NCBI RefSeq assembly: GCF_030272615.1
Contig: NC_081413.1
Span: 604,376,709 to 604,440,708, forward strand
From: Cryptomeria japonica
Lineage: Eukaryota; Streptophyta; Pinopsida; Cupressales; Cupressaceae
Reading direction: 5' to 3'
Length of the DNA: 64,000 nucleotides
Both the position numbers and the translations under genes were made by a program. How positions within the stretch are numbered: position 1 is the stretch's first letter; the number at the start of each line of letters is the position of its first letter. The notes beneath the pieces are model-generated. The model did not search any database and was not told the origin of the DNA. It saw only the letters and a program-made list of their open reading frames with translations. Below, one piece after another: positions 1-12,470 of this stretch.

Positions 1-608
1 ATTCGACGCAAGAACTAGGGTTAATGTTACAAAATTGAGAGTAATCAACAATAAAAAAAGGTTTCAAAGTAGATTTGGATACTCTAAGTTTTGATCGATA
101 AATAAGGATTAGTGTCATATCACCACCTCAAAAAAAAACTTTTATCATGAACAAAAAAGATAGAAGGTAAGGAGGCCAACACAAAGAAATGAATCAGAGG
201 ATGCAAATTAGTGATCAATGAAGGTTTATCATTATAACAATAATAATCAAATAAATTAGAAATTAACTAAAGCCTTAATGAAGAGTTTCGATTAGAAAAA
301 ATAAGAGATAAATAATTAATTAACAATTAGAGAAGAGACATGTCACCTCAAAAGGATCATCTCTTCTCAATAGAGTAATGGGAATAAAAGGAAGAGACTA
401 TAATGGATGGAGGTCAACATCAAATCATTTAAATAGATCAAATCATTAAATCACATCGAATCATTTAAAAAAAACAACCATTCAAGCAGACCGAACAAGA
501 AGAAGAAGAATTTTCCATAAGATAGAATGCAACAATCCCAAAAGACACCATTCCAATTCATCATAGAAAAATTCTAGTTACCTCATATTATTATTACCAG
601 ACACATTA
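1..608. other. AT-rich spacer, no gene seen
   Basis: A-rich sequence with stops in all frames. I see no coding region, RNA gene or element terminus here. Confidence 0.6.
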
Positions 609-1212
609 TGTGGTATACTTGACATTTCTAGGTTAAAAAATGTCTTGTACATGTATACATATTTCTTATGCATAGTAGAGAGTGCTTCAGTATATGTTCA
701 TATGGTAGAGTATAAGTTGTGCTTGATTATCTAAAACCCTTCTTGTAGGAAGGGCCTAGGGTGTAAGAAAAAGGGGAGTAGGAGGACTAACTAAGTAGCC
801 CATCCTAAAGTTGACCATAATGGCTCCTAGGACCAAAGGGAACATACATAGAAGAGACAAGAAATCCCCTTGTGACCTCCACCCATCTCTGCAAGATGGC
901 ATTTGTCACTAAGCAAGCAAGAGGGCTCTATCTGACATCCGCTCTTGGGATTAGTGTAGAAATGGCTTCAAGTAATCTCATCATGTCTCTTCCTCCCAAA
1001 TCCCACTATGATTGTATAATACTACTGATAGTATATGAATATGATGTGATCTTGTCTAATCCTAATGATTGAATATATATTGTAGCATTGTAATCCAAGA
1101 CCGCCTTATTTAAAGAGATATTCACTTAGTAAGATGTAATCCTAATCTTAATTTGTTCTAATTATGATTTTAGGGCAAATTCTAGGGAAAATCGGGAAGG
1201 AGAAATTGCAAT

Positions 1213-1224
1213 TGGTATTAGAGC
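1213..1224 (+). other. Primer-binding site (tRNA-Met type)
   Basis: TGGTATTAGAGC differs by one base from the usual plant PBS TGGTATCAGAGC, and lies 2 bases after the putative LTR end. It fixes the orientation of the element as plus. Confidence 0.7.
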
Positions 1225-2248
1225 ACCATTCTTACTAGCCTAGGGGATAGAGAACAGTAATGCAAACTAGCCAAAGGGCTTTGAAAAAGGAAAGAAAGAA
1301 ATTGCCATCCACAATGAGAAAAAAAATGAGCAATGAAGTGAGGACTCTCATGGAACAAAACAACAAGACTCTCATAGAGAAAAATGAAAAAATCAAAAGG
1401 ACAACTCAATTTTTCCTTCACGCTGTCGAAAAAATAAAGAACAATAACTCTAGCCCCAACCAAAACCATGAGAGGGATACCCATTACAATTATTCAAAAA
1501 ATTATCACCCCGCTAGTTTATGAATACCTAGACCCATGAGACTCCCTTCTTACCTAGGGAAGAACCCATATTCAGCCTATATCACATGTATGCTCATCTT
1601 AATTCCTTTACACCTTTCAAATAGGGAAGATTGATCAAAGTGTTCAGCTCTCCAATATGATTATGGTTGAGCCTATTTATGTTCCCTAATAAATTTTGGA
1701 CAATTAAGATCTTAGTTTGATTTCATAGGCATTATACCAATGTCATGTGAATTTGAGTTATTCTTAGCTTGAACCTCCATGAAGAAAATTCATTTTCTAG
1801 TGCATAAGTATTTGAAGTTCTTATTTGAAGGAAAAATGCATACTATATTTCATAGTGGGTGCCAGCCCTCATCTATATGTGGAGAATTTTCACTTGAATA
1901 TGTTTTGCCTCAACAACCTCAACCTATTTGACCTCATGAGAATAGCTTGTTCCTTTCCTACAAAATTTTTAAGGCCTATAGAATAACAAAGTTACCCTTA
2001 GGTATTTCCTCGAGACCCACTCTAAATTCTACCTAGAAGGATCCTTCAACATCTATTTAAATACCAAAATAAGTCTTTCTACCCCAAAGATAATAAGTGA
2101 ACCACATCTTAGTCCATCCCTTTTCTCCTTAGAACATCTAAGACAAATCCTTGACAAAATTTAGACCTCCTCCTTCCTCTAAATCTTTAGAGGTTCCTTC
2201 TATTCCTACTTTAAAATTTCTAGATAAAATAAAGAAAAAGAGACAATA

Positions 2249-2766
2249 TTGAGTGATACCAAACATCCTTTGATAGAAGCCTCAAACACTAACCAAAAAA
2301 ATCATAGTATGATAGAACATTGGCGAAGATGCCATGTTGTGGGTTATCATCTTGTCATAAGAAATGTCTTCCTCTATGTAATTAGATGTTGGTTCGACAT
2401 TCACTCCTTAACCTTCCTTACCTTCACCCACTCCTAATGTTTATTGTTACCTTTCCCAACCTTGTCAAAAGATGATGTTGTAAGTTCTAAGGTATTTTTC
2501 TCCTCTTACTTCTATTATAACACCTACGAAAATAAATTTTGGTGATGATTCAGATGACATAGTGGAAACTATAGAGAGTGAGTTGGGTTGTCCTAATATT
2601 TGATAAAGAATTAACTGTAAATACTAGTGACACACATAGTGATCCTTTCTTAGTGAATTATCCATGTTTAAAACTAAAGATAGTTTCTTATACTACGCTA
2701 GTTGTATCTCCTTTAGCATCTGTTGCACCATCTCTTTATAATGATGAGATAGATTGGGAGACATAA
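2249..2766 (+). pseudogene. Decayed gypsy polyprotein linker (between protease and RT)
   Basis: Frame-broken coding remains. Recognition rests on the motif near 2280-2330 shared with 63730-63790 at the other end of the window, and on a similar acidic run (DDIVETIESE, around 2548) that sits in the same relative place as an Asp-rich run near 63970. It contains several stops and no catalytic domain. It could be a random match, but the two matching blocks occur in the same order. Confidence 0.4.
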
Positions 2767-3640
2767 ATTTTTCAATAGATTAGCTCATAAAATAGTACCT
2801 CTTTGTCTTTGTGTGTTTTCTTGTATGTAATGTGATTCACCATGATGTTATACTTGGTGTCTTTCCATTCACTAGGTTCTCCTTGGATGACCCTTGTTTT
2901 TATATTGGCACAAGGATATGAAAGAACTAGCCCTGTTGTGACAATCCTCTATTGGTATCTTCATTCTTCTACTTGTTATACATCTTATGTCATTAATGAA
3001 GTTTTGTATTGTCTTTTAGGGATGATGTTTGGTCTTTTGCATGTTGACCCAAAATTATTGGATCCCATACGTGTTATTATTCACATTTAATATTGCCTTG
3101 ATTTTCCTATGTTTAGGGGCATTTCATTATTGCAACACACTTGTCTTTGAACGTATAGTACCTTGAAGAAATTTCTCTTGGTTGACTTATAAATTACTTT
3201 TTAACATGTGGTCACACATTCTTAAATGTGTTTCACTTAATGCACACCACATGGGATTGGTTGTACACTTTGATCACACATCATGATCTTGTTTGTACTA
3301 CTATAGCACCCTTTTACAATATTCTATCAAGACTTCCTAGCAAACAAAAAGTTTTCTCTAGCATTATAATCTCTATTTGCATGAATCTCACCTAAAATAA
3401 CATACCTTTCTACCCTTTGTGAGACCTTCACTTGTTCGTGAGCCACCAAGCATAACACAACTTGATATATCTTTATGACGTCTTGATTTGCCTATGTTTG
3501 CACCAGGGTATTTCACTATTGCAACATGCTTGTCTTTGAATATATACTACCATAAAGAAATTTTTCTTGGTTGGTGTGTGCAATTACTTTAATGTGGAGG
3601 CATACATTCTCAAATGTGTTTGGTGAAAGTATGGATCTAT
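2767..3640. repeat. Dispersed repeat with an internal duplication
   Basis: About 3238-3480 matches 31562-31790 in the same orientation, sharing runs such as GATTGGTTGTACACTTTG and ACTTGATA. Inside this region a block is also duplicated: about 3105-3190 resembles 3490-3575 (both contain TTGCAACA, CTTGTCTTTGAA and AAGAAATTT.TCTTGGTTG). No coding function is visible. It is probably noncoding sequence of a gypsy element, since it follows gypsy remains at both sites. Confidence 0.55.
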
Positions 3641-3920
3641 GTCGCACCTACATCTAATCTGTGCGATTCGGCCAGAAGGGTTCTGGCTGAAAGGGTTCCA
3701 GTTGGAATCCTTCCAATCAAACCAATGTGGTAGTCACATGGATCTGGCATGGCAAAGAGGTTCTGACTGAAAGCGTTCTAGCAAGAACCCCTTTCCCTTT
3801 ATAAACTATGAAAAAACCTTTTCCCTTCATTTTACACTAACTGACTTAGAGTTGAGCGGGCGAGGAGGAGAAATGAGAAATAGTTTTGGCCGGAAGCGTT
3901 TCGGAGGTAGTTTTTTTTGT
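3641..3920. repeat. GAAAGGGTTC-rich block, inverted match at 23.66 kb
   Basis: Contains several variants of GGCTGAAAGGGTTCCAG (3685 onward; weaker variants near 3757 and 3889). A 23-base stretch at 3685-3707 recurs inverted at 23657-23679 with 21 identities. CCTTTATAAACTATG near 3795 could be a TATA box. Its nature is unknown; it may be an end of a large element. Confidence 0.4.
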
Positions 3921-4390
3921 TTTTTTTAGTGTTTTTCAAAATTCAATAGTAGTAATATATTAATTATTTAGTTTTTTTATAATAATTTTCTATTCTTTTT
4001 TAGTTTTTTAGTTTATTAGTTTTTTAATTCTTAATAATATTTTAGCTTTAAATTTTTTTAATGTTTAATAATATAGTAGTGTTAAACATTTTAATGGTTA
4101 AATGTTTTTTAATGGTTAATTATTTATAAATGTGGCATACACATATATACAACTTTACTAGGATACTTGAACACATAATAGGACAGTTGAACACATACTA
4201 GGACATCGTAAGACACTATTATGACATGAACGAACCCTTATTAAATATAAAGACATATTTTGACCCATTTTAGCATCCTCACATGTATAACATATAAGAC
4301 CCCATATGACACAATAACACCCCTTAAGACCCCTGCTAGCTATAATGATCCATAATAATACCTTAAGAGAATAATACCGCATGACCCCTA
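3921..4390. other. AT-rich stretch grading into satellite-like sequence
   Basis: T- and A-rich sequence to about 4140, then short phrases such as ACACATACTAGGACA and GACCCC that resemble degenerate satellite. No gene is seen. Confidence 0.5.
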
Positions 4391-4589
4391 CTAACTCCAT
4401 ATGACCCCATAGGATCATATGCTATCATAAGGGGTTATATAGAGTCATTAAGGGTCATATGGGGTCCTAAGGGGCCACCCATGTGTTCTAACACATGTGT
4501 GGCCCCTTAGGACCCTCTGATGACACCATATGATCCCATAGGATAACATAGTGTCCTAAGGGGTCATATGGGATCCTAAATGAGTGGAT
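4391..4589. repeat. Left fragment of the ~149-bp satellite
   Basis: Carries the same words as the array at 15.2-18.3 kb: CCTAAGGGGCCACCCATGTG, TGTGGCCCCTTAGGACC and ATAGTGTCCTAAGGGGTCAT. Roughly one monomer. It ends abruptly near 4590, where sequence of different composition begins. Confidence 0.75.
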
Positions 4590-6705
4590 CGGGATTGAGA
4601 GTTGTTATGCATATATCTCTATGGGGAGTCAGATCTCTCTCTCAATAGATACGTTGATGACCATAGAACTGTAGAGCTTGCTAGGCTCATCAATAGCATC
4701 AGTTATAGAACCTGTTCAAAAGTTGATTGACCGGGAACCAATAGATGATCCCACAGGAGCAGGAGCAACTTCCCCCGTAGTAGATTGAGATCGAGATGCA
4801 GATTCAAGTGACCAAGTAGTTGTTTCAGATCTAGATCCCGAAGAAGTTTGGTTTCTTGAGTAAAATGCCCCAATATGTGTATAGTTTAATGAGTGAAACA
4901 CGTTATACCCTAGGGATGTCTGGTTTCTCATTTTTTCATATGCCCGATCCATACGGGAAATACTTACTCGCTATTACTATTATATACGATGCACTATTGA
5001 CAGTTATTCCGAGTTCTGGTACAGTCCTAGGCGTCCTACTATTCTATGTGGTGGTTTCATTTCCGGATCAAGACCTACCTCTAGGGCTATCAAAGTGATG
5101 AAGATGTTGGTCCAGATCGAAGTCCCTGTAAGTAACAAATATTATGTCCGTATAGAAGAAGTGAAGTCTGACAACCTTGCTATCTACCTAACTAACCGCT
5201 TGCTTCGCTCACTGATCCTATGCCTCTGGGTTGGGTATCGATCATGATCAACAGTTTCCTATTTGGCCCAACGATGGTGGTAAAGAGCATGAGGTCGTAA
5301 AGTAGGGAATGACAACAAAGCGAATATATGGCTGGCCTTTTATGTTGATGAAACCACTGCTTCTAGGTAAACCTAGTCAACTGCCCTATCTTATACTGCT
5401 TGTGCCTATCATTTTCTTTACCTAAGAGATCAACTTTCTCTATTATGGGTACTCAGTTCTAGGACCACCTAAAGAAAAGATAGTCGCTTCACATTATGCC
5501 CATAGAATTGTAGGGGGTCATTCATTCTTGGTCAGATAACCATAAAATGTCAAGGGGAGCTTCATCTCGGTAAACGAGGTCACCTGCCCACCATAGCCCC
5601 TCTTCTTTTCCTGGTTCTTAGATCAGGGAAGTTGCCCGTGTCTCCTATCTTTGTTCCTGAGGCCAGTCTCGGATTTCCCTAATGGGTCCGCGTGAGCTGC
5701 TCCGACCACTTTTCTACCGATGTAACACAGGGATGTTTAATTCGCCTACAACGTACGATCTTCCTGCTTCAGATGATTTGCCCCCAATCAAGCATGTGGG
5801 CCTTTGTCTTCGCGAACGGTGCCCTTGTAGCTATATAATAAAGTGCCTGCCTCTACAAAACATGTTAGCCTTATTATGCTGCCTATCTAGGCCGATCCCC
5901 TAAGGGGTACTATGATTCTTAATTAATCAACCTGCTACCCCGTCTCCTCCCACCCATAATTGAATCTGGGGGGGGGGTGCAAACCCGATTGCTAGTATAG
6001 GGGGGCAAATGGCCCTACTATTTATAAGGGATCTACTTCATAAACTTAGTCAATTAGAAGGGATCTGCTTAAATTGGATATCAATCTAGGTATAGATCTA
6101 GAACCGTGGGATCCGCATTCTTCGGAACTAGATCTGGATCTGCAATTGTATGACAAGTGCCTGTTCCAGGATATGGTTATGGGACTAGATATGCCCTTAG
6201 ATATAGTAGGGCAATGAGACGAACGTGTGAGGATGCTAGCTTTGATGTTGATGGTCCTGCTCCCATTTACGCCTTTGCCGCTTCCTTTGATGGATCTGCT
6301 GCTGGTACCTCCACTTACCGCAGTTGGTGTTGCTTTCCTATTCCCTATGCGCGTAAGCATAGTTTAAGTGTGTGATAATGGCTTGGATAAACTCAGTCAA
6401 CCACATCTCTAGTTGGGTCTTAAGTTGTCGACTATGCTTGCTTTGGGACTGATCTCCAATACTAATAAATGGATTAAAATCTACCTTCACCCTTGCTCTT
6501 ATCTCTCCTACATATCTATCGTCTCGGTATGGATCTCCAATGAATGGAACTACAGCTGGCCCTTCAATCGTTGCTCTTGATCAAAGAGAGGGTGGTTAAA
6601 GAGAGGTTGGTTTCCCTAAGATAGGGCGGTTAGAGATAGGCCCCCCCACACAAGAATGAAGATAGAAGTTTTAAAGGGTGTCACGAGGCTGCCTATCATG
6701 TTACG
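4590..6705. other. GC-richer organelle-like block, left part
   Basis: Composition and word use change sharply from the neighbours: balanced bases, many CpGs, and G or C runs. It resembles plant mitochondrial intergenic DNA, but I recognise no mitochondrial gene. Open frames such as 4856-5098 (+), 5682-5903 (+) and 6046-6360 (-) match no family I know and I do not call them genes. The block stops at the LTR element at 6706 and resumes at 12471, so the two parts were once contiguous. The mitochondrial origin is inference from texture only. Confidence 0.4.
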
Positions 6706-8679
6706 TGTAAGGGGCTACTGTCTCAGGGAGATCAGTAGGCTCCTGGGGTTGTAAGTCCCTTGTTATTCTCAGTAGGTGGAAGTTGTGGTGATTGACAAAT
6801 GGTTAATGCCAAGCTACAGTTGTGTGAGAATTGGATGAAAAACTTATATATGGGGGTCGGTTGAAAGAATAGCTGAGTGCCAGGAGTGCACCAAGGTGGT
6901 CTGTGGTAGACACCTCCTCCTAGGGGTGAAGAAGAGTAACCCTGCCCTCTAGTCTCAAGGAGATAGAGGTCCTACATTGACATTAGGGGTGAAATAGAGT
7001 AACCCCGCCTTATCATTGGATGGTGAGGTTTACTGGTGGATGCATTCTCATGGCCCCTATCTCAGTGAAGTGGAGTAACTAAGCCAATGTTGGGGATGAC
7101 TCCCGGGGAGTTATCTATGACCCAGAGGACTAGGGAAGTGGAGTACCTAGGCTCTTGCGAGAAGGATGATCATGCAATGGATTGTCTCGGTTGGGGAAAT
7201 TGAGTACCCAAGATCTTGTAAGGGGGATGGCCATACAATGAGCTATCTATATCGGAATGTTGGAGCTTGAGAGTTGGGCAAGCTATGTGGGTTGAGTTGC
7301 AGAGCCAAAAGTCCATGTGTCTTGTAGAACAAGTGGGGTGATGTGCTGGGCATGCACCTAGGTTACCTGAAGTGGGATTTGCATTGAGATCCAGGATCTC
7401 AAGGCCCTAGAGTGGGGGTCAAATGTGGCAGTAGGGACCGGGTTCTGAAAGTGTGCTCATGTTGAGCCAAGCCATGAGGCAAGTCCAAGTGGGTGACAAA
7501 GATGGATGAGTTGCATGACCGAAAAGAGGACATGGTCCATAAGCGAGTTGTTCTAGGAGCATAGCCGAGTTGAAGGAGAGTTTAGCGACTAATGATATTG
7601 GATTGGATCATGGAGTGAAGAGCTTGGTGCCCAAGTAGGAGTGCAAGGTGTTTTGTCAGTCTGAGAGACTTAGACTAGGTGTTTGCATGGAGCTAGTTAT
7701 TGTACATAGGATTTACAGGGAACCGGGTTCACCAGTGAAGCCATGTAGGCATAGGCCAAGGGCCCAAAGCAGTGTGACTTGGAGTCCTCGTTCAGGAAGG
7801 GGTTCTGAGTGGTGTACTGGGTAAGCCATCGCGGGCTCATGAGAGAGTCAGTGGTGCACCAGGTTGAGTTCCGAAGGAGATAGGGTCTTCATGGATCAGG
7901 AGTCTATATGAGAAGCTATTGCCAGGGGCAAGGTGCAGTGGTATCTGTACCGGTGTTTCAAGAGTGGACATTGATCTAGGGGCAGGAACTTGTAATCAGA
8001 TGCTTAGGAAGTATTCAGGGTAGTGACCAGCGACAGAGTTGGAATTGTTTGTAGATCAAGCCAGGGGTCGTCTCTTCATAACAATAAAGCTATCTATTGC
8101 CCCAGTGTTGTGTTCGTTGTGTGGAGATGGAAAAACAGGAAGCTATCTCAGGGAGTCTAGTCGTCCCATGAGATATGTTTGGTGCTTGAGGGTTCAGAGG
8201 AGCTGAGGGAGGCCAACATGGGGCGCCAGTGTTGTGGGAGTGTTGGGCATGCTCAAGGAGTGTGCAGAGTTGGAGTCGGAGGACTTAAGGAGTTCCGGAT
8301 GGGTCAGTGTTAGTAGTCAGGGTCTTATGGGGGACTCAGGAAGATGAAGGCATCGAGGTGACCTGTAAGCTTGTACCAAGGGTGCAAGGATGGTGTGACA
8401 AGACAGTGCTAGAGTAGAGTCAGGGACTTGAAGGGAGTGCTAGGAGCATCAGGATGAAAGAAACCCGTGAGAGGGTTGGCATGCACTTCTATTCCGTATG
8501 GGTGTGTGTTAATGTGGTCAGGTGGTGGACACTTGAAAAGGTATGGTGTAGCCTAGAAACAAGAAAGGACTTGTCCGCAATGGAAGTTGTGAGTAAGGTT
8601 TGCCAGTGCTACATGAGGTTGGACCTCCTTTGGAAGGAAAAAGCTTGTTTAGGCAGCAGGTCGGTCTAGCCCCGTGACA
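6706..8679 (+). repeat. 5' LTR of the LARD element
   Basis: 1974 bp. A TATA-like TTATATATGG lies near 6844 and AATAAA near 8084, candidates for promoter and poly(A) signal. The region 6920-7260 is built from degenerate phrases of the form GTGAAG(T/A)(G/A)GAGTAAC, suggesting internal sub-repeats. It holds two segments missing from the 3' LTR: about 23 bp near 7545-7570 and about 366 bp from about 7600 to 7967. Confidence 0.85.
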
Positions 8680-8681
8680 GT

Positions 8682-8693
8682 TGGTATTAGAGC
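8682..8693 (+). other. Primer-binding site of the LARD element
   Basis: TGGTATTAGAGC, 2 bases after the LTR end (GTGACA). One mismatch to the standard initiator tRNA-Met site. Confidence 0.85.
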
Positions 8694-9170
8694 ATAAAAA
8701 TTGCCAGGGCCAGTTAGATGAGCTGAGGTAGCTGGGCTATCAAGTGGCAGAGGAAGACTGCAAAGGCAGATGGTGGTTTACAGTGTTGAGGACAGGTAGA
8801 CCAGAGTGGCTAGCAGGGCATGGTCACTAGAAATGTGAGGCCAATCCAAGTAGGGATAAGGATGGCGAAGTTTGTGGCCAAGTTCCATGAGTGGTAGTCA
8901 GTTGGTTGGAGTTTGTGCCTAGGGCCGAGTTCCATTGGGAAGGGACTATGCTAGTGGAGCGACAAGGGATCAAGAGTGGATCTCTTGGTGGGGAAAATCT
9001 TGCACAGGAAGTGCCTTAGTAGTTCGAGTGGAGCGAAGTAGGCAAGGTGTGAGTCAGTATTGAACTGGGTTCAATGCTGGAAGTAGTCGGCAGGGCCGCA
9101 AGATTTGATATGGCTGTGTCCAAGGGTAGTGGCATATAAGACCAGTCAAAGGAGTTAGGAGCTGCGAGGA

Positions 9171-9990
9171 GCAGTGTGGTGTAGGATCTTGTCAAGGATA
9201 GGTCCGAGGTGAAATCGATGGAGCTGTATGGTATAGTGTGGTGTAAGGTCTTATCTAGGATGGACCTGAGGTGTAACAATTTGGGCTGCGAGATGTCTTA
9301 GGGTCATTCCCAGTGTGGTGTAGGGTTGTGTCCGGGACATGATCCAAGGTGTAAATTGGGTGGCGAAGCAGGTCCAATGGTGGAAAGCTAGTGAGGGGCC
9401 AAGTCACAAAGGAAGTCAAGGGAAAGAGGCAGTACCTTGCCCACATTGGATGTGGTTTGCAAAGGCATCGGGCATAAGAGGTTGGCTAGCTTACAAATGT
9501 TGGTGGCTTCTTTGGGTTGCAGGACCGAGGACGTAGGGCGTTCCATGGACAGTGTGTCAGTTAGACAAAGTGGCACAATGGATGGAAGTGAGTTCACTGA
9601 ATGTGTAGGATGTAATGCAAGAGTTGGGTGTCTTCAGGGAAGTGCACCTAAGATGTAGGATTGTGTCTGAGACATGATCTAAGGTGTGAAATGGGTGGCG
9701 AGTTAGGTCTAAAGGTTGGGAACCAGAGATGGGACCATCACAGAGAAAGTCAAGGGAGAGTGAGTACCTTGCCCACATTGGATGTGGATTGCAGAGGCAT
9801 TATGCACAAGAGGTTGGTCGGCTGAATGACGTTGGTATTTTCTTTGGGTTGCAGCACCGAGGGCGCAGGGCGTTTTGTGGACAGTGCATCAGTAAGACAA
9901 AGTAGTACAGCAGAGTGAAGTAGACAAGATCGAATGTGTGGGATGCAATGCAAGATGGGTGTCTTCAGGGAAGCGCACCTAGGCAGACTC
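9171..9990 (+). repeat. Tandem duplication inside the LARD interior
   Basis: Two units of about 337 bp (about 9312-9650 and 9651-9988) share long runs: CCTTGCCCACATTGGATGTG (9433, 9767), CTTTGGGTTGCAG, and GGGTGTCTTCAGGGAAG near their ends. A shorter motif of the form GTGTGGTGTAGG...AAGGTG also starts at 9171, 9233 and 9310, so the interior grew by repeated local duplication. No coding frame spans the units. Confidence 0.75.
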
Positions 9991-10872
9991 ATGAGGTGTG
10001 GGTTTGAGAGAGTACACCAAGGAGGTGGAAGTGGTTGACAAGTACCAGGAGGATCATGTGCATCTAGAGGTGGATCAATGGGAGTATGTTGGTTGTTGTT
10101 CTTTGGTTGAGTTGTTGGGGACAGGATAAGACGTTGGGCGCACTGAGGTCAGTCAACAGGCAATTAGGATGGCACTACAGAAAGGAAGTTGAGAGCTGAA
10201 GGTTGAATGTGTGACTTGGGAAGTCAGTTGGGTGTTGTGGTCAGTGGAGTATGTGTCTTCAAGGTGGCCAAATACCAGGGGCTTGCACAACAAGGTTGGT
10301 AGCAGTTGTGTCTTTCAGTGGATGCTAGGATTGGATCCGGGAGAAGTGGAAGTTGGAAGACAAGGGTGTCGTTGAGGATGGCACTAGTGGCTAAGTTGAG
10401 AGGTGAGAATGGTTTGTGGTGTTTTGTCATGTTGCGGTGCAAACGGTGGAGTCTTGGAGATGTAGAAGCCGGTATGGGGCATGGTGCAACCGAATATCAC
10501 AAAGTTGTTTCACAGATGTTCAAACAAGGACAGTCATCTCAAGTGGAAGTCAAGGACTGGGTTCTTGCAATATGTTGTTGAGTCGGGGACTACCAGCAAA
10601 GATCAGTTGGAGGCAAGGGAGTGTCTTCACAAGATCAGTGCAGAGGCAGTGAGTTGGGCTCAGGGGATTTGCTGAAGCGAGTTAGCCATGGATGGGATTC
10701 ATGCAAGTGAAAGTCTAGTATGGGGTATGCTGGCAAGTATCAAGTATGTCAGGGACAGAAATGATACAAGTGCAGGGCATAGTGAATCCGAAGTTCACTT
10801 TTAACAGGTCCTAATGTTGCGAAGGACGAGACTCGGGTTGAATGGTCTAGCATCGAGGACGTTGCCTATTTT

Positions 10873-10885
10873 AAGTGGGGGAGGA
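10873..10885 (+). other. Polypurine tract of the LARD element
   Basis: AAGTGGGGGAGGA directly abuts the 3' LTR start TGTAAGG, the position needed for plus-strand priming. Confidence 0.8.
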
Positions 10886-12470
10886 TGTAAGGGGCTACTG
10901 TCTTAGGGAGATCAGTAGGCTTCTGGGGTTGTAAGTCCCTTGTTATTCTCAGCAGGTGGAAGTTGTGGTGATTGACAAATGGTTAATGCCAAGCTACAGT
11001 TGTGTGAGAATTGGATGAAAAACTTATATATGGGGGTCGGTTGAAAGAATAGCCGAGTGCCAGGAGTGCACCAAGGTGGTCTGTGGTAGACACCTCCTCC
11101 TAGGGGTAAAGAAGAGTAACCCTACCCTCTAGTCTGATTTAGATAGAGGTCCTACATGGACATTAGGGGTGAAGTAGAGTAACCCCGCCTTATCATTGGA
11201 TGGTGAGGTTTACTGGTGGATGCATTCTCATGGCCCCTATCTCAGTGAAGTGGAGTAACTAAGCCAATGTTGGGGATGACTCCCAGGGAGTTATCTATAA
11301 CCCGAGGACTAGGGAAGAGGAGTACCTAGGCTCTTGTGAGAAGGATGATCGTGCAATGGATTGTCCCGATTGGGGAAATTGAGTACCCAAGATCTTGTAA
11401 GGGGGATGGTCGTGCAATGGGCTATCTATATCAGAATGTTGGAGCTTGAGAGTTGGGCAAGCTATGTGGGTTGAGTTGCAGAGCCAGTAGTCCATGTGTC
11501 TTGTAGAACAAGTGGGGTGATGTGCTGGGCATGCACCTAGGTTACCTGAAGTGGGATTTGCATTGAGATCTGGGATCTCAAGGCCCTAGAGTGGGGGTCA
11601 AATGTATTAGTAGGGACCGGGTTCCGAAAGTGTGCTCATGTTGAGCTGAGCCATGAGGCGAGTCCAAGAGGGTGACAAAGATGGATGAGTTGCATGACCA
11701 AAAAGAGGAAATGGTCCATAGGCGAGTTGAAGGAGAGTTCAGCGACCAAGGATATTGGACGTTGATCTAGGGGCAGGAACTTGTAATCGGATGCTTGGGA
11801 AGTATTCAGGGTAGTGACCAGCGACAAAGTTGGAATTGTTTGTAGATCGAGCCAGGGGCTGTCTCTTCATAACAATAAAGCTATCTATTGCCCCAGTGTT
11901 GTGTTCGTTGTGTGGAGATGGACAAACAGGAAGCTAGCTCAGGGAGTCTAGTCATCCCATGAGATGTGTTTGGTGCTTGAGGGTTCAGAGGAGCTGAGGG
12001 AGGCCAACATGGGGCGCCAGTGCTGTGGGAGTGCTAGGCATGCTCAGGGAGTGTGCAGAGTTGGAGCCGGAGGACTTAAGAAGTTCCGGATGGGTCAGTG
12101 TTAGTAATCAGGGTCTTATGGGGGACTCAAGAAGATGAAGGCATCTAGATGACCTATAAACTTGTACTAGGGGTGCAAGGATGGTGCGACAAGACAATGC
12201 TAGAGTAGAGTCAGGGACTTGAAGGGAGTGCTAGGAGCATCAGGATGAAATAAACCCGTGAGAGGGTTGGCATGCACTTCTATTCCACACGGCTATGTGT
12301 TAATGTGGTGAGGTGGTGGACACTTAAAAGGGTATGGCGTAGTCTGGAAACAAGAAAGGACTTGTCCGCAATGGAAGTCGTGAGTAAGGTTTGCCAATGC
12401 CGCATGAGGTTGGACCTCCTTTGGAAGGAAAAAGCTTGTTTGGGCAGTAGGTCGGTCTAGCCCCGTGACA
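10886..12470 (+). repeat. 3' LTR of the LARD element
   Basis: 1585 bp, matching the 5' LTR along its length except for two deletions. One lies between direct CGAGTTG repeats (near 11725). The other, about 366 bp, has TTGGA microhomology at its joint (near 11756). The TATA-like sequence recurs near 11024. The 3' LTR ends CCCCGTGACA at 12470. Confidence 0.85.

Larger units (their letters stand above)
609..2766 (+). mobile_element. 5' remnant of a Ty3/gypsy-type LTR retrotransposon
   Basis: A plausible LTR (about 609-1210, starting TGTGGTATAC and ending near TTGCA) is followed at once by a primer-binding site complementary to initiator tRNA-Met. A short lysine/glutamate-rich reading frame follows at 1260-1523, in the place expected for the start of gag. 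Around 2270-2330 the sequence resembles the protease-RT linker of the plus-strand gypsy element at the right end of the window: compare KNHSMIEHWRRCHV here with KNHCVREHR, a stop, then RCHV near 63750. Everything between (protease) and after (RT, integrase) is missing or unrecognisable, so this is a deleted, dead element. The LTR 5' end is the least certain boundary; no matching 3' LTR was found. Confidence 0.5.
6706..12470 (+). mobile_element. Complete non-autonomous LTR retrotransposon (LARD type)
   Basis: Two long direct repeats, both starting TGTAAGGGGCTACTG and ending CCCCGTGACA, flank a 2.2-kb interior. The interior has a tRNA-Met PBS at its left end and a purine-rich PPT at its right end. 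The interior has no gag or pol motif, only short random frames, so replication would have needed proteins from another element. Large LTRs with a conserved noncoding interior define LARDs (large retrotransposon derivatives); the PBS is compatible with a gypsy parent. The flanks are TTACG (6701-6705) and TTATG (12471-12475), a 5-bp target duplication with one C-to-T change. It is inserted in the organelle-like block. Confidence 0.85.

Noticed and set aside
4856-6375. ORFs 4856-5098, 5682-5903, 6046-6360 and 6157-6375 as mitochondrial genes
   Set aside because: None resembles a known mitochondrial protein and opposite-strand frames overlap; balanced base composition alone explains such lengths.
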